Source of the DNA: Acidobacteriota bacterium
GTDB lineage: Bacteria; Actinomycetota; Actinomycetes; Actinomycetales; Micrococcaceae
Direction: 5' to 3'
Length of the DNA: 28,133 nt
NCBI GenBank assembly: GCA_019352125.1
Contig: JABBNV010000007.1
Location: forward strand, 1-28,133
Shown here: piece after piece, positions 15,381 through 22,077 of the stretch
Layout of the letters: the number at the start of each line of letters is the position of its first letter
Position numbering within the stretch: the first letter of the stretch is position 1
The notes under the pieces: generated by a model
Database searches by the model: none
Told to the model about the DNA's origin: nothing
Seen by the model: only the letters and a program-made list of their open reading frames with translations
Position numbers and translations under genes: made by a program

Positions 15381-16136
15381 ATGGCTTTTGGCTTGGGCAA
15401 AAAGAGGAAAAAGTCCGACGACGTCGTGGCAGCGGAGACTGCAACGGCTGACGTTGAGTCGACTCCGTTGACGCCGGCGGATCCTGCAGATAGTGCTTAT
15501 GATCGCGAAATTCACGGGCCCTTTGATGAAGATGCCATTGATTCTAGGGATGGGTATGTGGATCTTGGCGCGCTGTTGATTGCGCCCCAAAATGGTCTCT
15601 CGCTGCGGTTGGAAGTCGAAGAGAGCACCCAGCGAGTCATCGCCGTGACCTTGGACCTGGACGGCTCCAGCCTTCAGCTCCAGGCTTTTGCTGCACCACG
15701 CACCGAGCACCTATGGAACGAGATCCGGGAGCAGATCACCACATCGGTGGCAAGCCAAGAGGGCTCCGTCGAGGAGTTGGACGGGACTTTTGGGCCAGAG
15801 CTGTTGGCCAAGCTTCCCGCCGAGGCTGCGGATGGTAGCCGCGGGTATCGCGTGGCTCGGTTCATTGGCGTGGATGGGCCGCGCTGGTTCCTCCGCGGCG
15901 TGCTGGGCGGCCAGGCTGCCATGGACCGCGACGTTGCGAAGAGCCTGGAAGATTTGTTCCGTGCGGTAGTTGTCGTACGCGGGGATAGCCCCATGCCTCC
16001 GCGTGAGCTACTTCCCCTGCGCCTGCCCAAGGATGTTGCACCGGACGCTACTGGCCATGTGGCCGCCGATCACGCTGCAGAGGGCGCGCTGTCTGAGCCG
16101 TTCCGTCGTGGTCCGGAGATTACTGAAATTGGCTGA
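15381..16136 (+). CDS. DUF3710 family protein
   Basis: A 251-residue actinobacterial DUF3710 protein, function unknown. The N-terminus is basic (MAFGLGKKRKK), followed by an acidic, low-complexity stretch to about residue 50. A conserved globular domain begins at GYVDLGALLIAP and includes LQLQAFAAPRTEHLWNEIR and VDGPRWFLRGVLGG. No membrane segment and no catalytic motif that I recognise. AAGGAG about 9 nt before the ATG is the clearest ribosome-binding site in this operon and overlaps the dut stop codon, suggesting coupled expression. The 3' end overlaps the start of the OB-fold gene. Confidence 0.87.
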   Translation: MAFGLGKKRKKSDDVVAAETATADVESTPLTPADPADSAYDREIHGPFDEDAIDSRDGYVDLGALLIAPQNGLSLRLEVEESTQRVIAVTLDLDGSSLQLQAFAAPRTEHLWNEIREQITTSVASQEGSVEELDGTFGPELLAKLPAEAADGSRGYRVARFIGVDGPRWFLRGVLGGQAAMDRDVAKSLEDLFRAVVVVRGDSPMPPRELLPLRLPKDVAPDATGHVAADHAAEGALSEPFRRGPEITEIG

Positions 16137-16479
16137 GACTCCCGAGGCTCCTACTCCCACCTCAATCTGCAACGTTCCCACGCGGGGGCGGGCAGCGTGT
16201 ACCGGAGTTATTGCCAGTGCCACCATTCCGCCGCCCGGTGATTCGCCGGCATTTACGGTGATTGTCACGGATGTGGATCGAGAATTCAGCATTCGCGGCG
16301 GAACGCCCATCGGCAAGCACCTGAACCACCGTATTCGGTTGGTCTGGTTGGGCAGGCGGCGAGTGCCAGGCATTATGGCTGGTACCGCGCTGCGCTTTGA
16401 GGGCATGGTGTCTCTGCGGGACGGTCTGCCCACTATCTACAACCCCCGTTATGAAATTATTTCAAAAGAGGAGCAGTAA
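16108..16479 (+). CDS. OB-fold nucleic-acid-binding domain protein
   Basis: A short single-domain protein of the actinobacterial OB-fold family found beside DUF3710 and DUF3159. Supporting features are the CTGVI first strand, the FTVIVTDVDREF strand pair, the conserved IRLVWLGRRRVPGI core and the closing strand IYNPRYEII. It probably binds nucleic acid, but no target is known. The start is ambiguous: GTG 16108 (123 residues) overlaps DUF3710 by 29 bp and has no clear ribosome-binding site, whereas TTG 16129 (116 residues) has GGAG 10 nt upstream and overlaps by 8 bp. The domain is intact with either start. The next gene starts 2 bp after its stop. Confidence 0.82.
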   Translation: MVRRLLKLAETPEAPTPTSICNVPTRGRAACTGVIASATIPPPGDSPAFTVIVTDVDREFSIRGGTPIGKHLNHRIRLVWLGRRRVPGIMAGTALRFEGMVSLRDGLPTIYNPRYEIISKEEQ

Positions 16480-16481
16480 CC

Positions 16482-17216
16482 GTGAGCCAGCCAGAGGGCA
16501 CCTCGTCCCCCGACTCGGCCGCTGCCGACTCTCCCTTTGCCGACGCTGCTCGCACGTATGCGGAGCGTTCAGGGCTGCAACGCGGTGCCAACGGCCACAT
16601 TGATGTACTTCAGGCGGCCGGGGGAGTGCGCGGCATTGCTGAGAGCGTTCTTCCGGGGGCCGTCTTTCTGGCGCTCTTCACCATGACGCACAGCCTCAAT
16701 GTTGGGCTTTTTGCCTCTATTGCCACGGCTGCTATCTTCACCGTGGCCCGGCTGATCCAGCGGCAGCCCCTCACGCAAGCCTTGGCTGGCATAGTGGGCG
16801 TCGTTATCTCCGCGTTCTTTAGTCGCAGCACGGGGGAGGCCAAGGACTATTACGTGGCGGGATTTATCATCAACGGAGCTTATCTTGGGGCCCTGCTGGT
16901 TTCGGTCTTCATCAAATGGCCGCTGCTGGGCTTGCTGTACGGCTATGTGCGCAATGAAGGGCTCCGTTGGCGCCACCAACCAGCCCGGTTGCGTGCCTAC
17001 CGGCTTGCTACGTGGATTCTGATTCTTGCTTTTGCATTGCGCTTTGTAGTGCAGCTGCCGCTGTACTTTGCCAACCAGGTAGAGGCGTTGGGCGTTACCC
17101 GTATTTTGATGGGTGTGCCGCTGTATGCGCTGGGCTTGTGGTTGGCCTGGCTGATGAGCAGGCCAACCACGACAGCAGAATCTACTGTTCCTGCTGAGCA
17201 GCCCGATCAAGATTAA
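16482..17216 (+). CDS. DUF3159 membrane protein
   Basis: A 244-residue DUF3159 family integral membrane protein, function unknown. About five or six hydrophobic helices are visible (near residues 58-75, 77-92, 100-115, 127-150, 175-195 and 210-228). The conserved N-terminal cytoplasmic part contains GGVRGIAESVLPGAVF, which opens the first helix, and a central YYVAGFIINGAYLGALLVS helix. GTG start with GAGGAG 8 nt upstream, 2 bp after the OB-fold gene. It is the last gene of the dut operon. Its last 35 bp overlap tail-to-tail with the convergent TrkA gene, so no separate terminator fits between them. Confidence 0.87.
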   Translation: MSQPEGTSSPDSAAADSPFADAARTYAERSGLQRGANGHIDVLQAAGGVRGIAESVLPGAVFLALFTMTHSLNVGLFASIATAAIFTVARLIQRQPLTQALAGIVGVVISAFFSRSTGEAKDYYVAGFIINGAYLGALLVSVFIKWPLLGLLYGYVRNEGLRWRHQPARLRAYRLATWILILAFALRFVVQLPLYFANQVEALGVTRILMGVPLYALGLWLAWLMSRPTTTAESTVPAEQPDQD

Positions 17217-17883
17217 GCTGGTGCTTTTGCGGGGACAGTAGTGCTCGCAGTTCGTCTTCGGCCGCAATAGTGGTGATGAAGAACAATTCATCGCCGCCGT
17301 CCATCACATCGTCAATGCTGGGCGTAATGGGCGCTTCGTCGCGGAGAATGGCTACCAGAGTTGAATCCTGTGGCCAGGTAATGGATCCCACAGTTTGTCC
17401 CACCACGTGTGAATCGGTGGGGACGGTGAACTCAACCAGGGATGAGACTCCGGTCTGCAAGGTCAGCAGGCGCACCAGATCACCGATTTCCACGGCCTCT
17501 TCTACCAGAGCTGTCATGAGTCGCGGCGTGTTGACGGCCACGTCAACACCCCAAGAGTCATCAAACATCCAGTCGTTTTTGGGATTATTGACGCGGCCCA
17601 CGGTCCGGCCAACGCCAAATTCTGTCTTCGCCAGCAGAGAACAGACCAGGTTGACCTTGTCATCGCCCGTGGCCGAGACCACCACATCAACCTCTTCCAG
17701 CTTGGCGTCCTTGAGCGTACTTATTTCACACGCATCACCAATCAGCCAGCGGGCACCGCGCAAACCGCTGCGCCCAATCACCTCCGGCTTTGGATCAATC
17801 AGAAGCACGTCATGGTCGTGGCTGAGCAGTTCCCGGGCAATGGACGAGCCAACGCTGCCAGCCCCTACAATCACTACTTTCAC
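17182..17883 (-). CDS. TrkA/RCK-family potassium regulatory protein (second of pair)
   Basis: A 233-residue cytosolic RCK protein. The N-terminal Rossmann domain begins MKVVIVGAGSVGSSIA with the GxGxxG nucleotide site at residues 7-12 and a LLIDPK strand end. A C-terminal TrkA-C domain (about 145-215) carries the VGQTVGSITWPQDSTLVAILRD-type fold seen in the family. Such proteins bind NAD(H) or ATP/ADP, sometimes cyclic di-AMP, and gate Trk/Ktr-type potassium transporters. The start is GTG at 17883, inside a GTGA overlap with the first TrkA gene, so translation is coupled. No TrkH/TrkG membrane subunit is in the window; the nearest potassium transporter is the divergent KimA-like permease. Confidence 0.88.
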   Translation of the reverse strand: MKVVIVGAGSVGSSIARELLSHDHDVLLIDPKPEVIGRSGLRGARWLIGDACEISTLKDAKLEEVDVVVSATGDDKVNLVCSLLAKTEFGVGRTVGRVNNPKNDWMFDDSWGVDVAVNTPRLMTALVEEAVEIGDLVRLLTLQTGVSSLVEFTVPTDSHVVGQTVGSITWPQDSTLVAILRDEAPITPSIDDVMDGGDELFFITTIAAEDELRALLSPQKHQLNLDRAAQQEQ

Positions 17884-18554
17884 TCTGTCTCCTTGACCGG
17901 TGTGCTGGCGAGTACGCGGCTAATCTCCGCGCTGAGGGCCACGTCCAGCATGATGTGAACCGTGTCGCCTTCTTGAAAGCTCGTGTCCTTGGTGGGCAGC
18001 ATGCCCTCGCCAAAGCGCGTCAAGTAGGCCACTCTGGCACCGCTGGCTTTTTCAATGTCCAGGATGTGCCGGCCAATCCATCCTTGGTGCAGTGGCACTT
18101 CGGTGAGAATCAGTCGGCCGGATGGTTCACGAAAATCACCGCTGATGCTGGCTTCGGGCAGAATGCGGCGAAGCACCTGGTCAGCGCTCCAGCGCACAGC
18201 AGCAACCGTGGGAATGCCCAATCGCTGGTAGATCTCGGCGCGGCCCGGGTCATAGATGCGAGCGACGACGTGCGGCACGTGGAAGGTTTCGCGGGCCACT
18301 CGGGTGGCCAGGACATTTGAATTGTCCCCGCTGGAGACGGCAGCAAACGCATACGCTTCGGAAATGTCTGCCTGCTTTAGAGTCTCCCGGTCAAAACCGA
18401 CGCCGGTTACCTTGCGCCCTGCAAAGGTGCTGCGGAGCCTGCGGAACGCACGGTCGTCCTGGTCAATAATGGCTACCGAATGGCCCGCATCTTCGAGGGT
18501 GTGGGCCAGTGTGGCCCCTACTCGGCCGCATCCCATGATCACAAAATGTGCCAC
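17880..18554 (-). CDS. TrkA/RCK-family potassium regulatory protein (first of pair)
   Basis: A 224-residue RCK protein and paralogue of the gene downstream. MAHFVIMGCGRVGATLA contains the dinucleotide-binding GCGRVG at residues 8-13, followed by the acidic end of strand 2 in AIIDQDD. The C-terminal TrkA-C part (about 135-215) includes HQGWIGRHILDIEKASGARVAYL. Paired RCK genes of this kind (CeoB/CeoC in mycobacteria) may form a heteromeric gating ring; that is family knowledge and not shown here. GTG at 18554 has GGAG 5 nt upstream. It diverges from the KimA-like permease across 170 bp and overlaps its partner by 4 bp. Confidence 0.88.
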   Translation of the reverse strand: MAHFVIMGCGRVGATLAHTLEDAGHSVAIIDQDDRAFRRLRSTFAGRKVTGVGFDRETLKQADISEAYAFAAVSSGDNSNVLATRVARETFHVPHVVARIYDPGRAEIYQRLGIPTVAAVRWSADQVLRRILPEASISGDFREPSGRLILTEVPLHQGWIGRHILDIEKASGARVAYLTRFGEGMLPTKDTSFQEGDTVHIMLDVALSAEISRVLASTPVKETE

Positions 18555-18686
18555 CGGCGCTCCGTTCTATTGTGTGCCTGCATTGCCGTTGTGCACTCTC
18601 GGCACTGTGCCATTATCGGTGTTCTTGCAAAGCCATGCCAATTTTTCCTAGCTTCCCACAGTCGGCTGGCGAAACAGGAGGCGTCT

Positions 18687-18723
18687 GCTAGGCGATTGCA
18701 AGGCCTAGCGGTTACCGTTAGGC
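18687..18723. promoter_or_regulatory. Cluster of three GCCTAGC-type half-sites before the KimA-like gene
   Basis: GCTAGGC (18687-18693), GCCTAGC (18703-18709) and GTTAGGC (18717-18723) alternate in orientation; the six-base cores begin at 18688, 18703 and 18718, exactly 15 bp apart. Sites 2 and 3 form a 21-bp dyad GCCTAGCGG-TTA-CCGTTAGGC with one mismatch. A likely -10, TACCGT (18713-18718), lies in the middle of it, and the GTG start is 6 nt past that. A bound protein would block transcription, so a repressor operator is the best guess. The regulator is unknown. Confidence 0.5.
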
Positions 18724-18724
18724 A

Positions 18725-20704
18725 GTGCTGAATTTCTTCAATGCGCTCAAGCGCGTGCTAGTGGGCAGGCCATTCGGTAATGACCGGATGGCGCACACTT
18801 TATTGCCCAAGCGCATTGCGCTTCCGGTTTTTGCCTCTGACGCCCTTTCCTCCGTGGCCTACGCACCGGATGAAATTTTGCTGACGCTGGCACTGGCGGG
18901 TGCCGCGGCCGTCACTATGTCCCCTTGGGTGGGTCTGGCCGTCATGGTAGTCCTGCTGACAGTGGTGGCCTCCTACCGCCAAAACGTTCACGCGTACCCC
19001 TCCGGTGGCGGCGATTACGAGATTGCCAACAGCAACTTGGGTAAAGGGGCCGGACTCACCGTCGCGTCAGCCCTGTTGGTGGACTATGTGCTGACGGTGG
19101 CAGTTTCCATGTCCTCCGCCGCGAACTACTTGGCCACGGCGGTACCGGGCCTGCACGGCTCCCAAGCCTTGATCGCCGTCGTCGGCGTGGTGCTTCTTGC
19201 CCTGGTGAACTTGCGGGGCATCAAGGAGGCTGGGTCTGTCTTCGCTGTCCCCACCTACATCTTCATGGCGTCAATTCTGGGTATGACGGCGGTGGGGCTG
19301 ATTCAGGCCCTGACCGGGCACCTGGGCAAGGCCGCCTCCGCATCCTTCACCATCATTCCGCAGAGCGGTATGGAGAACGGGCTGGCGGGGCTCGCCGGCG
19401 GATTCCTGTTACTACGGGCCTTCTCCTCAGGTGCAGCAGCGCTCACCGGGGTTGAGGCAATTAGCAATGGGGTGCCCAACTTCAAGAAACCCAAGAGCAA
19501 AAACGCAGCCACCACGCTGTTGTTGCTCGGTGTGATGGCAGCCGCGATGCTGGCCGGTATTCTCTACTTAGCCAATGCAACGGGTGTCCAGATGGCGGGG
19601 GATCCTGCCCATGAGTTCCTGTTGAACGGTCAGCCGCTCCCTGAGGGGTATATTCAAAACCCCACCATCAGCCAAATCGCCGCTACGGTGTTTGGCGCCG
19701 GTTCTCTTCCCTTCATACTTGTGGTGGCCGCCACAGGCGTAATTCTGGTGTTTGCCTCCAACACAGCCTTCAACGGATTCCCCGTGCTGGCCTCCATCCT
19801 CGCGCAGGATGGCTACCTGCCGCGCCAGCTGCGTACGCGTGGCGATCGGTTGGCCTTCAGCAACGGTGTGCTGGCCTTGGCTGCCGGCTCCCTAGTGTTG
19901 ATCATCGCCTTCAATGCGGACGTCACTAGGCTGATTCAGCTATACATTGTGGGCGTCTTTATTTCATTCACTGCCAGCCAGCTGGGCATGATTCGTCACT
20001 GGGGCAAGGCCCTGCGCGTCGTCAAAGACACCCCCACGCGCCTGCGGATGATCCGCTCCCGCATCATCAATACGGTGGGCTTCTGTATGACGCTCACGGT
20101 GCTGATTATTGTGCTGATTACCAAGTTTGAACAGGGTGCCTGGATTGCCCTGCTGGCCATGCTGGCACTGTTCTTGATCATGTCCAGCATTCACGCGCAT
20201 TACCGCAACGTAGCCAAGGAACTTGCCGTGGACGAGGACTCATCTCCTCGCGCCCTGCCGTCCCGTGTGCATGCGGTGCTACTGGTTTCCCACGTCCGTA
20301 AGCCCGTGCTGAGAGCCTTGGCTTTTGCGCGCGCTTCGCGGCCCTCCAGCCTGGACGCCATCACGGTAGATATTGATGCGGAGGAAACGGCGCAGACAAT
20401 TCAGGACTGGGAAAAACTCGAAATCCCGGTGCCGCTCACCGTGCTGGCTAGCCCCTACCGTGACACGATTACTCCCATCATGGAGTACATCAAGGCCATG
20501 CGCAGCGCCTCTCCGCGAGATCTAATTGTGGTGTACATTCCCGAATACGTCGTCGGTAAATGGTGGGAGCAGCTGGTGCACAACCAAACGGCCCTGCGGA
20601 TCAAGACTCGGCTGCACTTTGAGCCCGGCGTTATGGTGGCAAGTGTGCCGTGGCAGTTGAAATCATCAGAAGATGCCCGGTTGGTACAGGATGCGCGGGA
20701 ATGA
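18725..20704 (+). CDS. KimA-like APC-superfamily potassium/proton symporter
   Basis: A 659-residue APC-superfamily permease: about 12 membrane helices to residue 480, then a cytosolic domain of about 180 residues. Its start closely resembles Bacillus subtilis KimA (YdaO): FASDALSSVAYAPDEIL, YPSGGGDYEIAN and LVDYVLTVAVSMS. As I recall them, the KimA potassium-binding residues Asp36, Tyr43, Thr121 and Ser125 correspond here to Asp39, Tyr46, Thr124 and Ser128 (constant offset of 3), and Thr230 probably to Thr241 in ALTGVEAISNG. KimA is a high-affinity potassium/proton symporter inhibited by cyclic di-AMP through its cytosolic domain. Neighbouring RCK genes fit this role. The alternative is an amino-acid permease, the default label for the superfamily. 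GTG start, no ribosome-binding site, -10-like TACCGT 6 nt upstream. ATGA overlap with the next gene. Confidence 0.85.
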   Translation: MLNFFNALKRVLVGRPFGNDRMAHTLLPKRIALPVFASDALSSVAYAPDEILLTLALAGAAAVTMSPWVGLAVMVVLLTVVASYRQNVHAYPSGGGDYEIANSNLGKGAGLTVASALLVDYVLTVAVSMSSAANYLATAVPGLHGSQALIAVVGVVLLALVNLRGIKEAGSVFAVPTYIFMASILGMTAVGLIQALTGHLGKAASASFTIIPQSGMENGLAGLAGGFLLLRAFSSGAAALTGVEAISNGVPNFKKPKSKNAATTLLLLGVMAAAMLAGILYLANATGVQMAGDPAHEFLLNGQPLPEGYIQNPTISQIAATVFGAGSLPFILVVAATGVILVFASNTAFNGFPVLASILAQDGYLPRQLRTRGDRLAFSNGVLALAAGSLVLIIAFNADVTRLIQLYIVGVFISFTASQLGMIRHWGKALRVVKDTPTRLRMIRSRIINTVGFCMTLTVLIIVLITKFEQGAWIALLAMLALFLIMSSIHAHYRNVAKELAVDEDSSPRALPSRVHAVLLVSHVRKPVLRALAFARASRPSSLDAITVDIDAEETAQTIQDWEKLEIPVPLTVLASPYRDTITPIMEYIKAMRSASPRDLIVVYIPEYVVGKWWEQLVHNQTALRIKTRLHFEPGVMVASVPWQLKSSEDARLVQDARE

Positions 20705-22077
20705 ATAACACCTCAGAATTGATCGAAATCACCGTAGGTAAGATTGCGCACGGGGGGCACTGTGTGGCCCGCTATGACGGCCGGGTGGTGTTTGTACGAC
20801 ACGCAATTCCTGGCGAGGTGGTCCGGGCACGTCTCACGGAGGCGGCACCCGACTCCTCCTTTTGGCGGGCCGATGCGGTGGAAATTCTTGAACCCTCAGC
20901 CGACCGTGTTCCGCACTTTTGGCCCGCTGCCGATGCGCTGCGCCGGTTGCAGCGGCCGCCGGTGGGCGGGGCGGAATTTGGCCATATCTCACGGACCGGC
21001 CAACGCAGGCTCAAAGCTGCGGTGGTGCAGGAACAGCTGCAACGTCTGGGTGGCATAGACCCGGATTCCTACGTGCTGGATATGGAGGTAGAGGACGTTG
21101 ATGCGCACGGTACACCGGAGCAGGCTCAAGGCTTTGGCTGGCGCACCCGAACCGGATTTGCCGTAACTTCTGCAGGTCACTTGGGCATGCACGCGCACCG
21201 CTCCGACGCCATCATTGGTGTTCAAGCCATGCCGCTGGCCGTCCCAGGGATCAATGATCTGGGCTTATGGAACCTGGACTTGGCTGGGCTCACGCGCATC
21301 GAGCTGGCGGCCCCCAGCAATGGCTCCCAGCCTCTAGTGTTGCTGGCCGCCCATGCGGATCTGGGGGCAAAGGCCGCTGGCAAGCTACTCAAACGCGTTG
21401 CCAGTGCACTCCCCGCCACGGTTTCTGTGGCTGGTTGGAACCCGCTCACCGGTGGGTTGGAGCCTATCCACGGCCGGTCCTGGGTGGCAGAGACCGTAGG
21501 GGACACCGAATACAGGGTCACTGGGGAGGGTTTCTGGCAGATTCACCGCCGGGCTCCGGAGGTGCTCACCGGTACTGTGCTGGATTATCTTCAGCCCTAT
21601 CTGCAGGCCGGCAGCGCGGTTGCGGATCTTTATGCGGGCGCCGGATTGTTCAGCGCGCCGCTGGCTGATGTAGTGGGCGACGCCGGTCTGGTGCTCAGCA
21701 TTGAAGGCTCACCGGGTGCCAGCCGTGACGCGAAAAAGAATTTGCATGCGGCCGCTTCGGTGGACATCCAGCAGGGCAAAGTGGACAAGGTGTTGGGCGC
21801 TCACCTCCGTGGGGCGGCACGACCGTTGGACGCAGTGGTGCTGGATCCGCCTCGGGCGGGGGCGGGCAAGGTAGTGGTGCAGCAGCTCACTAGTAGTGGC
21901 GCCAAGGCCGTGGCATACGTCTCCTGTGACCCGGCGTCCTTTGCCCGGGATGTTGGGTACTTTGGCGCCAACGGGTGGGAGCTCGCAGAGTTGCGTGGAT
22001 TTGACCTCTACCCGCACACGCACCACACGGAGACCGTGGCGTTGTTGCTGCCCAAAGGCGGCGGAGCGCGGCGGTGA
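20701..22077 (+). CDS. TRAM-domain class I SAM-dependent RNA m5U methyltransferase
   Basis: A 458-residue protein of the RumA/TrmA-type uridine-5-methyltransferase family. An N-terminal TRAM RNA-binding domain (about 5-65, ITVGKIAHGGHCVARYDGRV) is followed by a central domain and a C-terminal Rossmann methyltransferase with SAM site ADLYAGAGLFS, VVLDPPRAGAGK, and the nucleophile Cys409 in VSCDPASF. The iron-sulfur cysteine cluster of RumA/RlmD is absent: the protein has only two cysteines, Cys21 and Cys409. The target could be 23S rRNA or tRNA U54; the sequence does not decide. ATG 20701 sits in an ATGA overlap with the permease stop and gives a clean TRAM N-terminus. Its own stop overlaps the P-type ATPase start (GTGA), so three genes are translationally coupled. 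Confidence 0.9.
   Translation: MNNTSELIEITVGKIAHGGHCVARYDGRVVFVRHAIPGEVVRARLTEAAPDSSFWRADAVEILEPSADRVPHFWPAADALRRLQRPPVGGAEFGHISRTGQRRLKAAVVQEQLQRLGGIDPDSYVLDMEVEDVDAHGTPEQAQGFGWRTRTGFAVTSAGHLGMHAHRSDAIIGVQAMPLAVPGINDLGLWNLDLAGLTRIELAAPSNGSQPLVLLAAHADLGAKAAGKLLKRVASALPATVSVAGWNPLTGGLEPIHGRSWVAETVGDTEYRVTGEGFWQIHRRAPEVLTGTVLDYLQPYLQAGSAVADLYAGAGLFSAPLADVVGDAGLVLSIEGSPGASRDAKKNLHAAASVDIQQGKVDKVLGAHLRGAARPLDAVVLDPPRAGAGKVVVQQLTSSGAKAVAYVSCDPASFARDVGYFGANGWELAELRGFDLYPHTHHTETVALLLPKGGGARR

Noticed and set aside
18601..18611. GGCACTGTGCC palindrome in the trkA-permease gap
   Set aside because: Short 5-bp arms, only one copy, no positional link to a promoter; not enough to call a site.
18555..18724. 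ydaO-type cyclic di-AMP riboswitch before the KimA-like gene
   Set aside because: The region is 170 bp and shows none of the conserved ydaO core that I know; the likely transcription start is at the GTG, leaving no leader RNA.
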